Origin: W0P28-013 sp051870755
GTDB taxonomy: Bacteria > Bacteroidota > Bacteroidia > Bacteroidales > Paludibacteraceae
Assembly: GCA_051870755.1 (NCBI GenBank)
Contig: JBJECE010000005.1
Span: forward strand, 1-19,018
DNA length: 19,018 nt
Reading direction: 5' to 3'
Shown here in pieces: positions 1 through 6,094 of the stretch. A model generated the notes under the pieces. That model saw nothing but the letters and a program-made list of their open reading frames with translations. It was not told the DNA's origin and ran no database searches. Numbering within the stretch: position 1 is the stretch's first letter; each line of letters starts with the position of its first letter. A program made the position numbers and the translations under genes.

Positions 1-2
1 CG

Positions 3-1427
3 CTCACCACGCTATGTTCTTATGGTAGCGGGCTGCTGATTGCTCGCGAAGAGCCCAATCGTACGGGGGGGGGGGATTCTTCGCACGAGGATACTGCTCG
101 GATAGCAGATAGTCAGGCTCTGATAGAAGGGTGCGGCCTGGAGACCGCACCTCCTTTGCGGAAGAAGTTCTGGCTTTGGGCGAATGTGCTGCTGAACCTC
201 GGTATCTTAGGTGTTTTCAAGTATTACGATTTCTTTGTCGAGTCGTTTGCTCGGCTGTTTGGAGTGGATGCAGAGACGCATCTGCTGCACTTGGTGTTGC
301 CTGTGGGGATTAGTTTCTATACCTTCCAGGCGTTGTCTTATTCCATTGATGTGTATAAGGGCAAGATAGCGGCGACGCGGGACTTGGTGGCGTTTGCGGC
401 GTTTTTGAGTTTCTTCCCGCAGTTGGTGGCAGGACCTATAGAGCGGGCAACGAACCTGCTGCCGCAGTTTCAGCAGCGGCGGGTGTTCGACTATCAGCAG
501 GCGGTGGACGGTATGCGGCAGATACTGTGGGGCTTGTTCAAGAAGATAGTGGTGGCGGACAACTGCGCGACGTATGTGGATACGGTCTTCGGGTCGATAG
601 GTGAGCAGTCGGGCAGCACGCTGGCACTGGCGGCGGTGCTGTTCACGTTTCAGATTTACGGCGACTTCTCGGGGTATTCGGATATAGCCATCGGTACGGC
701 GAAGTTGTTTGGTATCAGGCTGATGCGCAACTTCAACGTGCCTTATTTCAGCAGGGATATAGCGGAGTTTTGGCGTCGTTGGCATATCTCACTAACGACA
801 TGGTTCCGCGATTACGTCTATATCCCGTTGGGCGGCAGCCGACCGGAGATACCAGACCCCCTCCGTCTCCCCCTACAAGGGGGGAGTGTTCTGCGCATAT
901 CTCCCGAGGCGTATAAGAAAGTTATTGTGGTGCGGAATACGTTTGTGATATTCCTGTTGAGCGGTTTTTGGCACGGTGCGAATTGGACGTTTGTGCTGTG
1001 GGGCGCGTATCATGCGTTGCTGTTCCTGCCGCTGATTCTGACAGGTAAGAACCGCAAGTATATGGACGCTCCCACATGGCGCGACTTGCCCAAGATACTG
1101 CTGACCTTTGCCCTTGTGGTCTTCGGCTGGATTATCTTCCGCACCGAAAGCATATCCCAATTTGCGGAATATGTGCAGGGGATGTGGCAATTTGGAACCC
1201 TTCGTTCTATTTATCGTTTCTTTACTCTGGAAGAAATGCGTCCTATGAATTGGTTCATTGTTATAATGCTATTTGTGGAGTGGATAAATAAAAAGATGAT
1301 GCATGGTTTAGATTTCGGTTTTAGGACAAAGAGATTAATGAGATGGTGTCTGTATTATGCGATAATTTGTGCTATTGCTTTGTTTGGCTATTTTGAATGT
1401 GCCCAATTTATTTATTTTCAATTTTAA
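3..1427 (+). CDS. MBOAT family O-acyltransferase (AlgI-like), 5'-truncated by window edge
   Basis: Multi-pass membrane acyltransferase that would move acyl groups (usually acetyl) across the inner membrane for transfer to an exported glycan. The frame is open from base 3, so the gene starts before the window; a TTG at 156 is not the real start, because the upstream codons encode family-like sequence (TTLCSYGSGLLIA) before RKKFWLWANVLLNLG. The hallmark region WRRWHISLTTWFRDYVYIPL (codons about 771-830) and the motif FWHGANW with the invariant histidine codon at 972-974 are present, and the protein ends with a typical aromatic tail (FIYFQF). Two hydrophilic segments (about codons 51-155 and 843-920) look like extra in-frame material compared with AlgI-type proteins. 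Composition is GC-rich up to about 1195 and AT-rich after. The stop overlaps the next start (TAATGA), coupling it to the SGNH-like gene. The family call is firm; the substrate is unknown. Confidence 0.93.
   Translation, partial: LTTLCSYGSGLLIAREEPNRTGGGDSSHEDTARIADSQALIEGCGLETAPPLRKKFWLWANVLLNLGILGVFKYYDFFVESFARLFGVDAETHLLHLVLPVGISFYTFQALSYSIDVYKGKIAATRDLVAFAAFLSFFPQLVAGPIERATNLLPQFQQRRVFDYQQAVDGMRQILWGLFKKIVVADNCATYVDTVFGSIGEQSGSTLALAAVLFTFQIYGDFSGYSDIAIGTAKLFGIRLMRNFNVPYFSRDIAEFWRRWHISLTTWFRDYVYIPLGGSRPEIPDPLRLPLQGGSVLRISPEAYKKVIVVRNTFVIFLLSGFWHGANWTFVLWGAYHALLFLPLILTGKNRKYMDAPTWRDLPKILLTFALVVFGWIIFRTESISQFAEYVQGMWQFGTLRSIYRFFTLEEMRPMNWFIVIMLFVEWINKKMMHGLDFGFRTKRLMRWCLYYAIICAIALFGYFECAQFIYFQF
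65..75 (+). repeat. 11-G homopolymer tract inside the MBOAT gene
   Basis: Eleven consecutive G residues lie inside the MBOAT reading frame, encoding glycines between the GLLIA membrane segment and the downstream RKKFWLW segment. At this length the frame is open on both sides. Homopolymeric G tracts of this size are known slippage sites in phase-variable surface genes, so a change by one or two bases would shift the frame. Length could also be a sequencing or assembly artefact. Confidence 0.8.
130..151. repeat. Inverted repeat in an in-frame hydrophilic insert of the MBOAT gene
   Basis: GGTGCGG (130-136) and CCGCACC (145-151) form a perfect 7-bp stem around an 8-nt loop. A second small hairpin (CTGCT 94-98 with AGCAG 104-108) lies upstream. 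Both fall in a stretch translated as a polar linker that interrupts the hydrophobic MBOAT sequence, which suggests a small repetitive palindromic element tolerated in frame. The repeat-family assignment is inference. Confidence 0.5.
867..886. repeat. REP-like C/G-rich hairpin inside the MBOAT gene
   Basis: CTCCCCC (867-873) pairs with GGGGGAG (880-886) around the loop TACAAG, preceded by a C-rich stretch at 855-864. It encodes part of a proline/glycine-rich segment between YIPLGGSR and VVRNTFVIFLLSGFWHG, which are nearly adjacent in usual AlgI-like proteins. CCCCCT..AAGGGGG palindromes are, as I recall, common dispersed repeats in Bacteroidetes genomes; that identification is from memory and not verified here. 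Confidence 0.5.
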
Positions 1428-2344
1428 TGAAACGTTTTTGTTATACGTTATTGAACTTTTGTGTATTGATGATTGTCATTATGATTGGATTGGATGTTTT
1501 TGTTTCCAAACAATATCATCATAATAAAGATAGACTTTATGATAGTTGGAACTATATTTTTTATGATATAGGGTATCATGAGTTAGTTATTAATGGTAAT
1601 TCTCGTGCATGGGTTCAATATAACCCTACTATTTTGGATAGTGTTCTAAATATTAATGCGTATAATTTGGGTATAGATGGCAGTGGAATAAATAGGCAAA
1701 TGATAAAATATAATTTCTATTGTTCTAATCATGGATATCCAAAATTTTTGATATACAATATTGACATATTTTCATTAGCTATCACAAAAGGATATGACCG
1801 TGAACAATTCTTTCCGTATTTTTATAATCAAACATTTCTTTCTGCTATTGATAAATATGAACAATTCTCGTTATTAGAAAAAATAATTCCTTTTTATAGG
1901 TATATAGGTACAACACCAATAAACAGATTATCCTCAAAAGAACAAATATTGACAAATAAAGGATATACAGGGATAGATAGAATGTGGGATAGTTCTTCTT
2001 ATAACACAGTTGATACAGTATATGCCGATTTGGATACTATTCTGTATACAGAATTCCGCGCTTTTTTGCAAAAACATATAGCCAATGGAACCAAAGTAAT
2101 TTTTGTTTATGCCCCATTGTATCATGGGATAATAGAAAAATGTATAAATATTGATGAGATGTATAATATGTATGGAAAGTTAGCACAAGAATTTGAGATT
2201 CCAATCCTCAATTATAATGAATCATCTATATGTTATGATACGACATGCTTTTATAATGCAATGCATCTCAATAAGAAAGGGGCTGAAATATTTTCAAAAC
2301 AATTGGCTTATGATATTGATTCTCTTGGTTTATTGGAAGAGTAA
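1427..2344 (+). CDS. Membrane-anchored SGNH/GDSL hydrolase-like protein, MBOAT partner
   Basis: A 305-residue protein with an N-terminal hydrophobic anchor (about residues 5-26) and a soluble domain that would lie in the periplasm. GNSRAW (57-62, candidate nucleophile Ser59) resembles SGNH block I, NLGIDGSG resembles a later block, and MHLNKKGAEIF near the C-terminus resembles block V with His280. The usual Asp three residues before that His is Asn277, so the Asp-His pair is not canonical. SGNH proteins of the AlgJ/AlgX/PatB/DltD kind work beside MBOAT proteins, accepting acyl groups and passing them to a glycan; that role is inferred here from adjacency. The start at 1427 is chosen over an upstream ATG at 1397 because it overlaps the MBOAT stop and leads directly into the anchor. 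The gene is strikingly AT-rich. Bases 2345-2498 after it are AT-rich with no clear terminator. Confidence 0.75.
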   Translation: MKRFCYTLLNFCVLMIVIMIGLDVFVSKQYHHNKDRLYDSWNYIFYDIGYHELVINGNSRAWVQYNPTILDSVLNINAYNLGIDGSGINRQMIKYNFYCSNHGYPKFLIYNIDIFSLAITKGYDREQFFPYFYNQTFLSAIDKYEQFSLLEKIIPFYRYIGTTPINRLSSKEQILTNKGYTGIDRMWDSSSYNTVDTVYADLDTILYTEFRAFLQKHIANGTKVIFVYAPLYHGIIEKCINIDEMYNMYGKLAQEFEIPILNYNESSICYDTTCFYNAMHLNKKGAEIFSKQLAYDIDSLGLLEE

Positions 2345-2498
2345 TTGAACAATTATCATATCATAGAGTTCATTTTAGTTCTTTTTAAGAATATTTGTAC
2401 CCCCAAAATATATAAAAACTCGCGCAAAAAAATGAACAACATGCTTCATCTATATAAAATATGTAAAAAAACACGTATCAAATGAGAAAAAATGGTTG

Positions 2499-2506
2499 TA
2501 TCTTTG
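2499..2506 (+). promoter_or_regulatory. Bacteroidetes -7 promoter element (TATCTTTG)
   Basis: TATCTTTG matches the TAnnTTTG -7 consensus of the Bacteroidetes primary sigma factor. No TTG is present 20 bp upstream. It places transcription start near 2513, downstream of an in-frame ATG at 2482, and so supports the ATG at 2527 as the start of the next gene. Confidence 0.6.
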
Positions 2507-2526
2507 CATACAAAGATAACACAACC

Positions 2527-2715
2527 ATGAAAAGTAAAAATAAAACAGAAATAGCCAATGCAGCCGGTGTGTCGTTAAAAACATTGCGTCATTGGTTGAA
2601 AAATCCGAAAGCCCAACACATTCTGCACAAATATGGTCATAAACAGAGCGACCGTATATTGTGCCCCGGGGCCGTGCGCGAATTGTGCGACTATTTCGAT
2701 ATTCAATTCGATTGA
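2527..2715 (+). CDS. Small helix-turn-helix protein, DUF4248-like
   Basis: A 62-residue protein whose N-terminal half (TEIANAAGVSLKTLRHWL) looks like a helix-turn-helix in which AGVSLKTLRHWLK would be the turn and recognition helix. The C-terminal half (DRILCPGAVRELCDYF) resembles the R.LTP.QVR..... pattern of the DUF4248 family, small Bacteroidetes proteins often found next to DNA-binding genes and surface-polysaccharide loci. The assignment rests on pattern memory and is tentative; a stand-alone small transcription regulator is the safe reading. The start at 2527 is chosen because the promoter element at 2499-2506 lies downstream of the alternative ATG at 2482. It has its own promoter and is followed by a 268-bp spacer containing tandem repeats. 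Confidence 0.6.
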   Translation: MKSKNKTEIANAAGVSLKTLRHWLKNPKAQHILHKYGHKQSDRILCPGAVRELCDYFDIQFD

Positions 2716-2728
2716 ACGACAAGACATT

Positions 2729-2772
2729 CCTATCTCTTTCCTATCACTCGCTTATCACTTTCCTATCACTTT
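2729..2772 (+). repeat. Four tandem 11-bp repeats (consensus CCTATCACTTT)
   Basis: Four consecutive 11-bp units: CCTATCTCTTT (2729-2739), CCTATCACTCG (2740-2750), CTTATCACTTT (2751-2761) and CCTATCACTTT (2762-2772). The period is close to one helical turn of DNA, so a protein bound to each unit would sit on the same face. It lies between the small helix-turn-helix gene and the next promoter. A second, weaker repeat (TGTCCTAAC/TGTCCTTAA) follows near 2870-2888. Function is unknown. Confidence 0.75.
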
Positions 2773-2914
2773 TATAACTCCGTATATCGCGTAAAGTTAC
2801 GTTAGCGGTTGTCCCTTATCTTTCCCTATTTGGCCTAAAACGCCTTATTTTGTTTTATTGTAATTTATTTGTCCTAACTGTCCTTAATTGAACAGTGGCA
2901 TCTGCCGGCTGTTG

Positions 2915-2922
2915 TACCTTTG
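2915..2922 (+). promoter_or_regulatory. Bacteroidetes -7 promoter element (TACCTTTG)
   Basis: TACCTTTG fits TAnnTTTG. The nearest upstream TTG (2888-2890) is 24 bp away, longer than the 20 bp seen at the other promoters in this window. It would give a leader of about 55 nt before the ATG at 2984. Confidence 0.55.
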
Positions 2923-2983
2923 CTGTGTGAATAATAACCGGCAATGTGATTGCCATAAGTTTAATTAAAAAAATGTTTGTTTT

Positions 2984-3304
2984 ATGGGAAAAATTATCAC
3001 CATGACGCCCGTTCGTTCGATTCGGGGCAAAATCAGTAAATCGGACGATCTGTTTTTTAGTGAACGTTACGGCCAAACGGTCATAACGCGAGTCGTAAAT
3101 CCGTACCGCGGACCAAGTACCGCCAAACAGCAAAGTGTGCGCACCAAGTTTCGGAGTGTTTCGCAACAGGTGCAAGCCGAGTTGTCCGATGAGGCCGGTG
3201 TGGCCAAGTGGAAGGCCTTGTTCAAACGGCAGAAGAAGTACCGCACACTGCGTGGCATGGTGTTCGCCAAGTTGTACGAACAGGCGCAATCCGCCACCGA
3301 GTGA
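2984..3304 (+). CDS. Basic 106-residue protein of unknown function
   Basis: Small, strongly basic protein without signal peptide or membrane segment. The N-terminal half begins MGKIITMTPVRSIRGKISK and has few acidic residues; the C-terminal half (AGVAKWKALFKRQKKYRTLR) is lysine/arginine-rich and predicted helical. Pattern memory suggests a recurrent but unnamed Bacteroidetes family with a conserved Q.KYKTLRG-like C-terminal motif; I cannot assign a named domain, and it does not match the HU-like proteins often seen in such positions. A nucleic-acid-binding role is possible from charge alone. It has its own TAnnTTTG element at 2915-2922 and a strong terminator at 3390-3432, so it is probably monocistronic. 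Codon choice is more GC-rich than in the AT-rich SGNH gene upstream. Confidence 0.75.
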   Translation: MGKIITMTPVRSIRGKISKSDDLFFSERYGQTVITRVVNPYRGPSTAKQQSVRTKFRSVSQQVQAELSDEAGVAKWKALFKRQKKYRTLRGMVFAKLYEQAQSATE

Positions 3305-3389
3305 AGGCTCTTCCAAAGGAGCGTACGAGTTGTTAATTGTCTGCTAACATATCAGTTAATATCAACGTAAGACGCATTTCTGCGCTTCG

Positions 3390-3432
3390 AATAAGTTCTC
3401 GTTCGTGAAATCGAATAGAGAACTTATTTTTT
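3390..3432 (+). terminator. Rho-independent terminator after the 106-residue protein gene
   Basis: AATAAGTTCTC (3390-3400) and GAGAACTTATT (3418-3428) are perfectly complementary over 11 bp around a 17-nt loop, and a run of six T ends at 3432. It separates the small gene from the polysaccharide operon promoter that follows. Confidence 0.85.
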
Positions 3433-3457
3433 GTTGCAACAGGTATTTTGGTCATGA

Positions 3458-3489
3458 TTTGTGTATTCGAATAAAAAATAGTATCTTTG
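3458..3489 (+). promoter_or_regulatory. Promoter of the polysaccharide operon (TTTG-N20-TATCTTTG)
   Basis: TTTG at 3458-3461 and TATCTTTG at 3482-3489 are separated by 20 bp, a full match to the Bacteroidetes -33/-7 promoter. Transcription would start near 3496, about 45 nt before the first ATG of the glycosyltransferase operon. It follows directly after the terminator at 3390-3432. Confidence 0.85.
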
Positions 3490-3540
3490 CAAGATAATGT
3501 GTAGTGATGATTTGCCCCGATGGGGTAGTGAATTCGTTGT

Positions 3541-4671
3541 ATGGACGATAGTATGCAGCATATAAAAATAGCATATCTTCTGGGATCATTAAATCGTGGA
3601 GGCACCGAAACATTATTGTTGGACGTGTTTCGTAATGCCGACAAGGCTCCTTTCGCATTGATGGGGGTTCATCGTAAAGGTGGGGCGTATAAAGAGGCTT
3701 TTTACGCAACATCTCCTGCTTTTGTGCAATGTGCGCCAAAGGGCATGCGTATTCTATCCTATTTATTGCGCTTACGTCGAATTTTGCTGACGCATCGGAT
3801 AACTATTGTGCATGCGCAACAATGTATTGATACCGTATATGCTTATTTGGCAACGATAGGAACCGACATTAAAGTCGTACAGACATTTCATGGATATGAT
3901 TATGGCGCTAATCGTTTCGAAAAACGGCTGATAGCGTGGAGCATACGCATAAGTGATGGAGTGTGTTTTGTAAGTAACGCGCAAAAACAATATTATATCG
4001 ACAAATATCGTTTATGTTGTTTGAATAAATTGCATACTATTTACAATGGCGTGAATTTTGATAAGTTGAAAACGCCATTGCAACCCGTCGATTTTCTTGC
4101 CCAAAAAGATGGTTCTTCGCCACGGCTGCAATTGGCAATGGTCGGAAATTTTGTGCGCGTCCGCGCACAAAATTTCGTGTGTCAATTCTTAAATTTATTG
4201 CATCAACAAGGCGTATCGTTTGATTTCTATTTCGTTGGCAATCGTGATAATAAAGAACCTTGGCGATATGATAATTGTGTTGCCTTTTGTCAAGAGCATC
4301 ATTTAATGGACTATGTGCATTTCGTGGGCAGTCGTAATGATGTGCCACACATTTTACGGCAGATAGATGCCTTTGTGTATGCTACCGACCATGATACATT
4401 TGGAATAGCCGTTGTAGAAGCGATAGCAGCAGGTATCCCGGTGTTTGTGAATGATTGGGAGGTAATGCGTGAAATAACTCACAATGGTAAGTGGGCAACG
4501 CTCTATCGCACAAATGATGTACACGATTTGTTGCAGCAGTTTCTCGGTTTTGTCGAACAGCGCAAAACCTTTCAACAGGCAGCACTTCACAATGCACAAG
4601 GCGTACAAAATGCCTATAGTATAGAACAACATGTGTGTCGTTTAGGACAATTATATCGGATGTTAAGTTAA
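3541..4671 (+). CDS. Glycosyltransferase family 4 (GT-B), first gene of the operon
   Basis: Cytoplasmic retaining GT4-type enzyme expected to transfer a sugar from a nucleotide donor to a lipid-linked glycan. The N-terminal domain shows the glycine loop LLGSLNRGGTET (13-24) and TFHGYD (115-120); the C-terminal domain shows AMVGNFV (199-205), FYFVG (229-233) and DTFGIAVVEAIAAGIPV (285-301). The signature usually read as E-x7-E is here Asp285-x7-Glu293. Length (376) is normal. A second in-frame ATG at 3553 (MQHIKIAYLL) is an equally good start and would remove four residues. The gene lies directly behind the promoter at 3458-3489 and ends one base before the next ATG, so it heads an eight-gene unit. 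A perfect 32-bp palindrome lies inside its coding sequence at 4145-4176. Donor and acceptor cannot be read from sequence. Confidence 0.92.
   Translation: MDDSMQHIKIAYLLGSLNRGGTETLLLDVFRNADKAPFALMGVHRKGGAYKEAFYATSPAFVQCAPKGMRILSYLLRLRRILLTHRITIVHAQQCIDTVYAYLATIGTDIKVVQTFHGYDYGANRFEKRLIAWSIRISDGVCFVSNAQKQYYIDKYRLCCLNKLHTIYNGVNFDKLKTPLQPVDFLAQKDGSSPRLQLAMVGNFVRVRAQNFVCQFLNLLHQQGVSFDFYFVGNRDNKEPWRYDNCVAFCQEHHLMDYVHFVGSRNDVPHILRQIDAFVYATDHDTFGIAVVEAIAAGIPVFVNDWEVMREITHNGKWATLYRTNDVHDLLQQFLGFVEQRKTFQQAALHNAQGVQNAYSIEQHVCRLGQLYRMLS
4145..4176. repeat. Perfect 15-bp inverted repeat inside the glycosyltransferase gene
   Basis: GAAATTTTGTGCGCG (4145-4159) and CGCGCACAAAATTTC (4162-4176) are exact reverse complements separated by TC. 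The palindrome encodes the GNFVRVRAQNF stretch at the start of the second Rossmann-like domain. There is no T-run after it, so it is not an intrinsic terminator. In mRNA it would form a very stable hairpin. Confidence 0.85.
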
Positions 4672-4672
4672 T

Positions 4673-6094
4673 ATGCGCGGGTATTATTCAAAATCCATAA
4701 ATAAGGGTGCCATCACATGTTATTTTATGGCGTTGGCGGCTGTGTCGCTCATTTTTATGCGATATGCCATGCCGTGGTACACGATACTGATGGGCATTAT
4801 CTCGTTATTGGCATTTTGGTATTACGGATGGCGTCTGCCCATCAAATATGCCCGTTTCTCGGAAAAACGCTTTGAAAAACGGCTGTTTTGGTTGGTGGTT
4901 GGCGTATATTGTGCTTGGGCTGTATTCTATTATGGCTTTACCATGTTGATGTGGGACACACCTTGGGAACAACCACCTTGGTGCTCTATTGACTCCGGAC
5001 CATATTTTGAAACAGCCAAATGGCTGTCGGATTGCATTCGCGCCGGCGATATGAAACCGTGGTTAAATTGGGCTGCAAAAGAGGGTGGTGTATCGGATTT
5101 GGGCTATCCGATTGTAGTGGCCATACTGAATCTATTGTCAGGGGATAGTATCCTATTTACCCGTATTGCCAATGCGTTTTTTGCCGCGTGGATGATAGTG
5201 TTGCTATACCGGTTGGCTAAACGTAATTTTGGCGAAGAGGTGGGGCGCCTATCTGCCATATTAACCTTTTTGATGCCTTCGTTGATATTTTGGACGGCTA
5301 CCACGATGAAAGAGGCGGTGATGACCATGTTTACGGTGTGGTATTTAGAACGTCTTGATTTTGTATTCCGTAAGCCGAAACTGTTGCTGAAAGATTATGC
5401 CGAAATCATTGTATTTGCATCATTCTTAGCGTGGTTTCGTACCGCATTATGTGCTGTGGCATTGTTAACGTTTGCTGTGGCATTGGTTATTACGGATAAA
5501 AAAATTATCAGTACAGGGCGTAAAATTGCGATTGGCATTTTTATTTCCGGCTGTTTGTTACTTGTTTTCTCGGATAGTGTTACGACGATAGTTGATGAAT
5601 TACTACTGAACCGACAACAAGCCGAGGGCAATTTGGAGTTCCGTGCTACGCGTGAGGGGGGTAATTCGTTAGTAAAATATTTGAGTGCCGGCGCTATGGC
5701 ACCATTGGTGTTTACTATACCATTCCCTACAATGGTTGAACTATATGGACAGCCCACTCAGGCAATGTTGAATGGCGGGTGGTTTATCAAAAATATTATG
5801 TCGTTTTTCTTGCTGTACGCATTGCTGATGTTGTGGCGATCCGGCGAATGGAAACAACATGTTTTGGTATTAGCCTACATGTTGGGCTACATGGCAGCGT
5901 TGGCATTGAGTTCGTACATACATGCAGGGCGTTTCCATTATCCGGTTATTCCGTTCGATATGATGATGGCTGCATACGGTATGGTGCACTTCAAACGACG
6001 CTATTTCAAATATTTCAACCTATTTTTGGTGTTTGAATTTGTGGTAATCATTTTTTGGAGTTGGTTCAAACTAAAAGGGAGAGGATTGATATAA
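4673..6094 (+). CDS. Multi-pass membrane protein, GT-C superfamily-like (GT39/ArnT type)
   Basis: A 473-residue integral membrane protein with roughly ten to twelve hydrophobic segments. The first extracytoplasmic loop contains SIDSGPYFETAKWL with Asp107, placed like the catalytic acidic residue of GT-C enzymes of the PMT/ArnT type, followed by DLGYPIVVAILNLLSGDS and the FTRIANAFFAAW segment common in this superfamily. Such enzymes use polyprenyl-phosphate sugars on the periplasmic side. Since no separate O-antigen polymerase is visible in the operon, it could instead serve as the Wzy-like polymerase; topology alone cannot decide. It starts one base after the preceding stop and its TAA overlaps the ATG of the next gene (TAATG), so it is translated as part of the operon. 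The family call is moderate, membrane nature certain. Confidence 0.72.
   Translation: MRGYYSKSINKGAITCYFMALAAVSLIFMRYAMPWYTILMGIISLLAFWYYGWRLPIKYARFSEKRFEKRLFWLVVGVYCAWAVFYYGFTMLMWDTPWEQPPWCSIDSGPYFETAKWLSDCIRAGDMKPWLNWAAKEGGVSDLGYPIVVAILNLLSGDSILFTRIANAFFAAWMIVLLYRLAKRNFGEEVGRLSAILTFLMPSLIFWTATTMKEAVMTMFTVWYLERLDFVFRKPKLLLKDYAEIIVFASFLAWFRTALCAVALLTFAVALVITDKKIISTGRKIAIGIFISGCLLLVFSDSVTTIVDELLLNRQQAEGNLEFRATREGGNSLVKYLSAGAMAPLVFTIPFPTMVELYGQPTQAMLNGGWFIKNIMSFFLLYALLMLWRSGEWKQHVLVLAYMLGYMAALALSSYIHAGRFHYPVIPFDMMMAAYGMVHFKRRYFKYFNLFLVFEFVVIIFWSWFKLKGRGLI

Noticed and set aside
156..158. TTG as start of the MBOAT gene.
   Set aside because: The frame is open upstream to the window edge and encodes MBOAT-like residues, so the start lies outside the window.
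207..1190. Minus-strand open frames opposite the MBOAT gene.
   Set aside because: Antisense to an intact membrane enzyme; arginine/histidine/glutamine-rich translations are typical of shadow frames.
2482..2484. ATG as start of the small helix-turn-helix protein.
   Set aside because: It lies upstream of the TATCTTTG element whose transcript would begin near 2513; the ATG at 2527 also gives a compact HTH protein.
2729..2772. CRISPR array.
   Set aside because: The 11-bp units are adjacent with no spacers and there are no cas genes.
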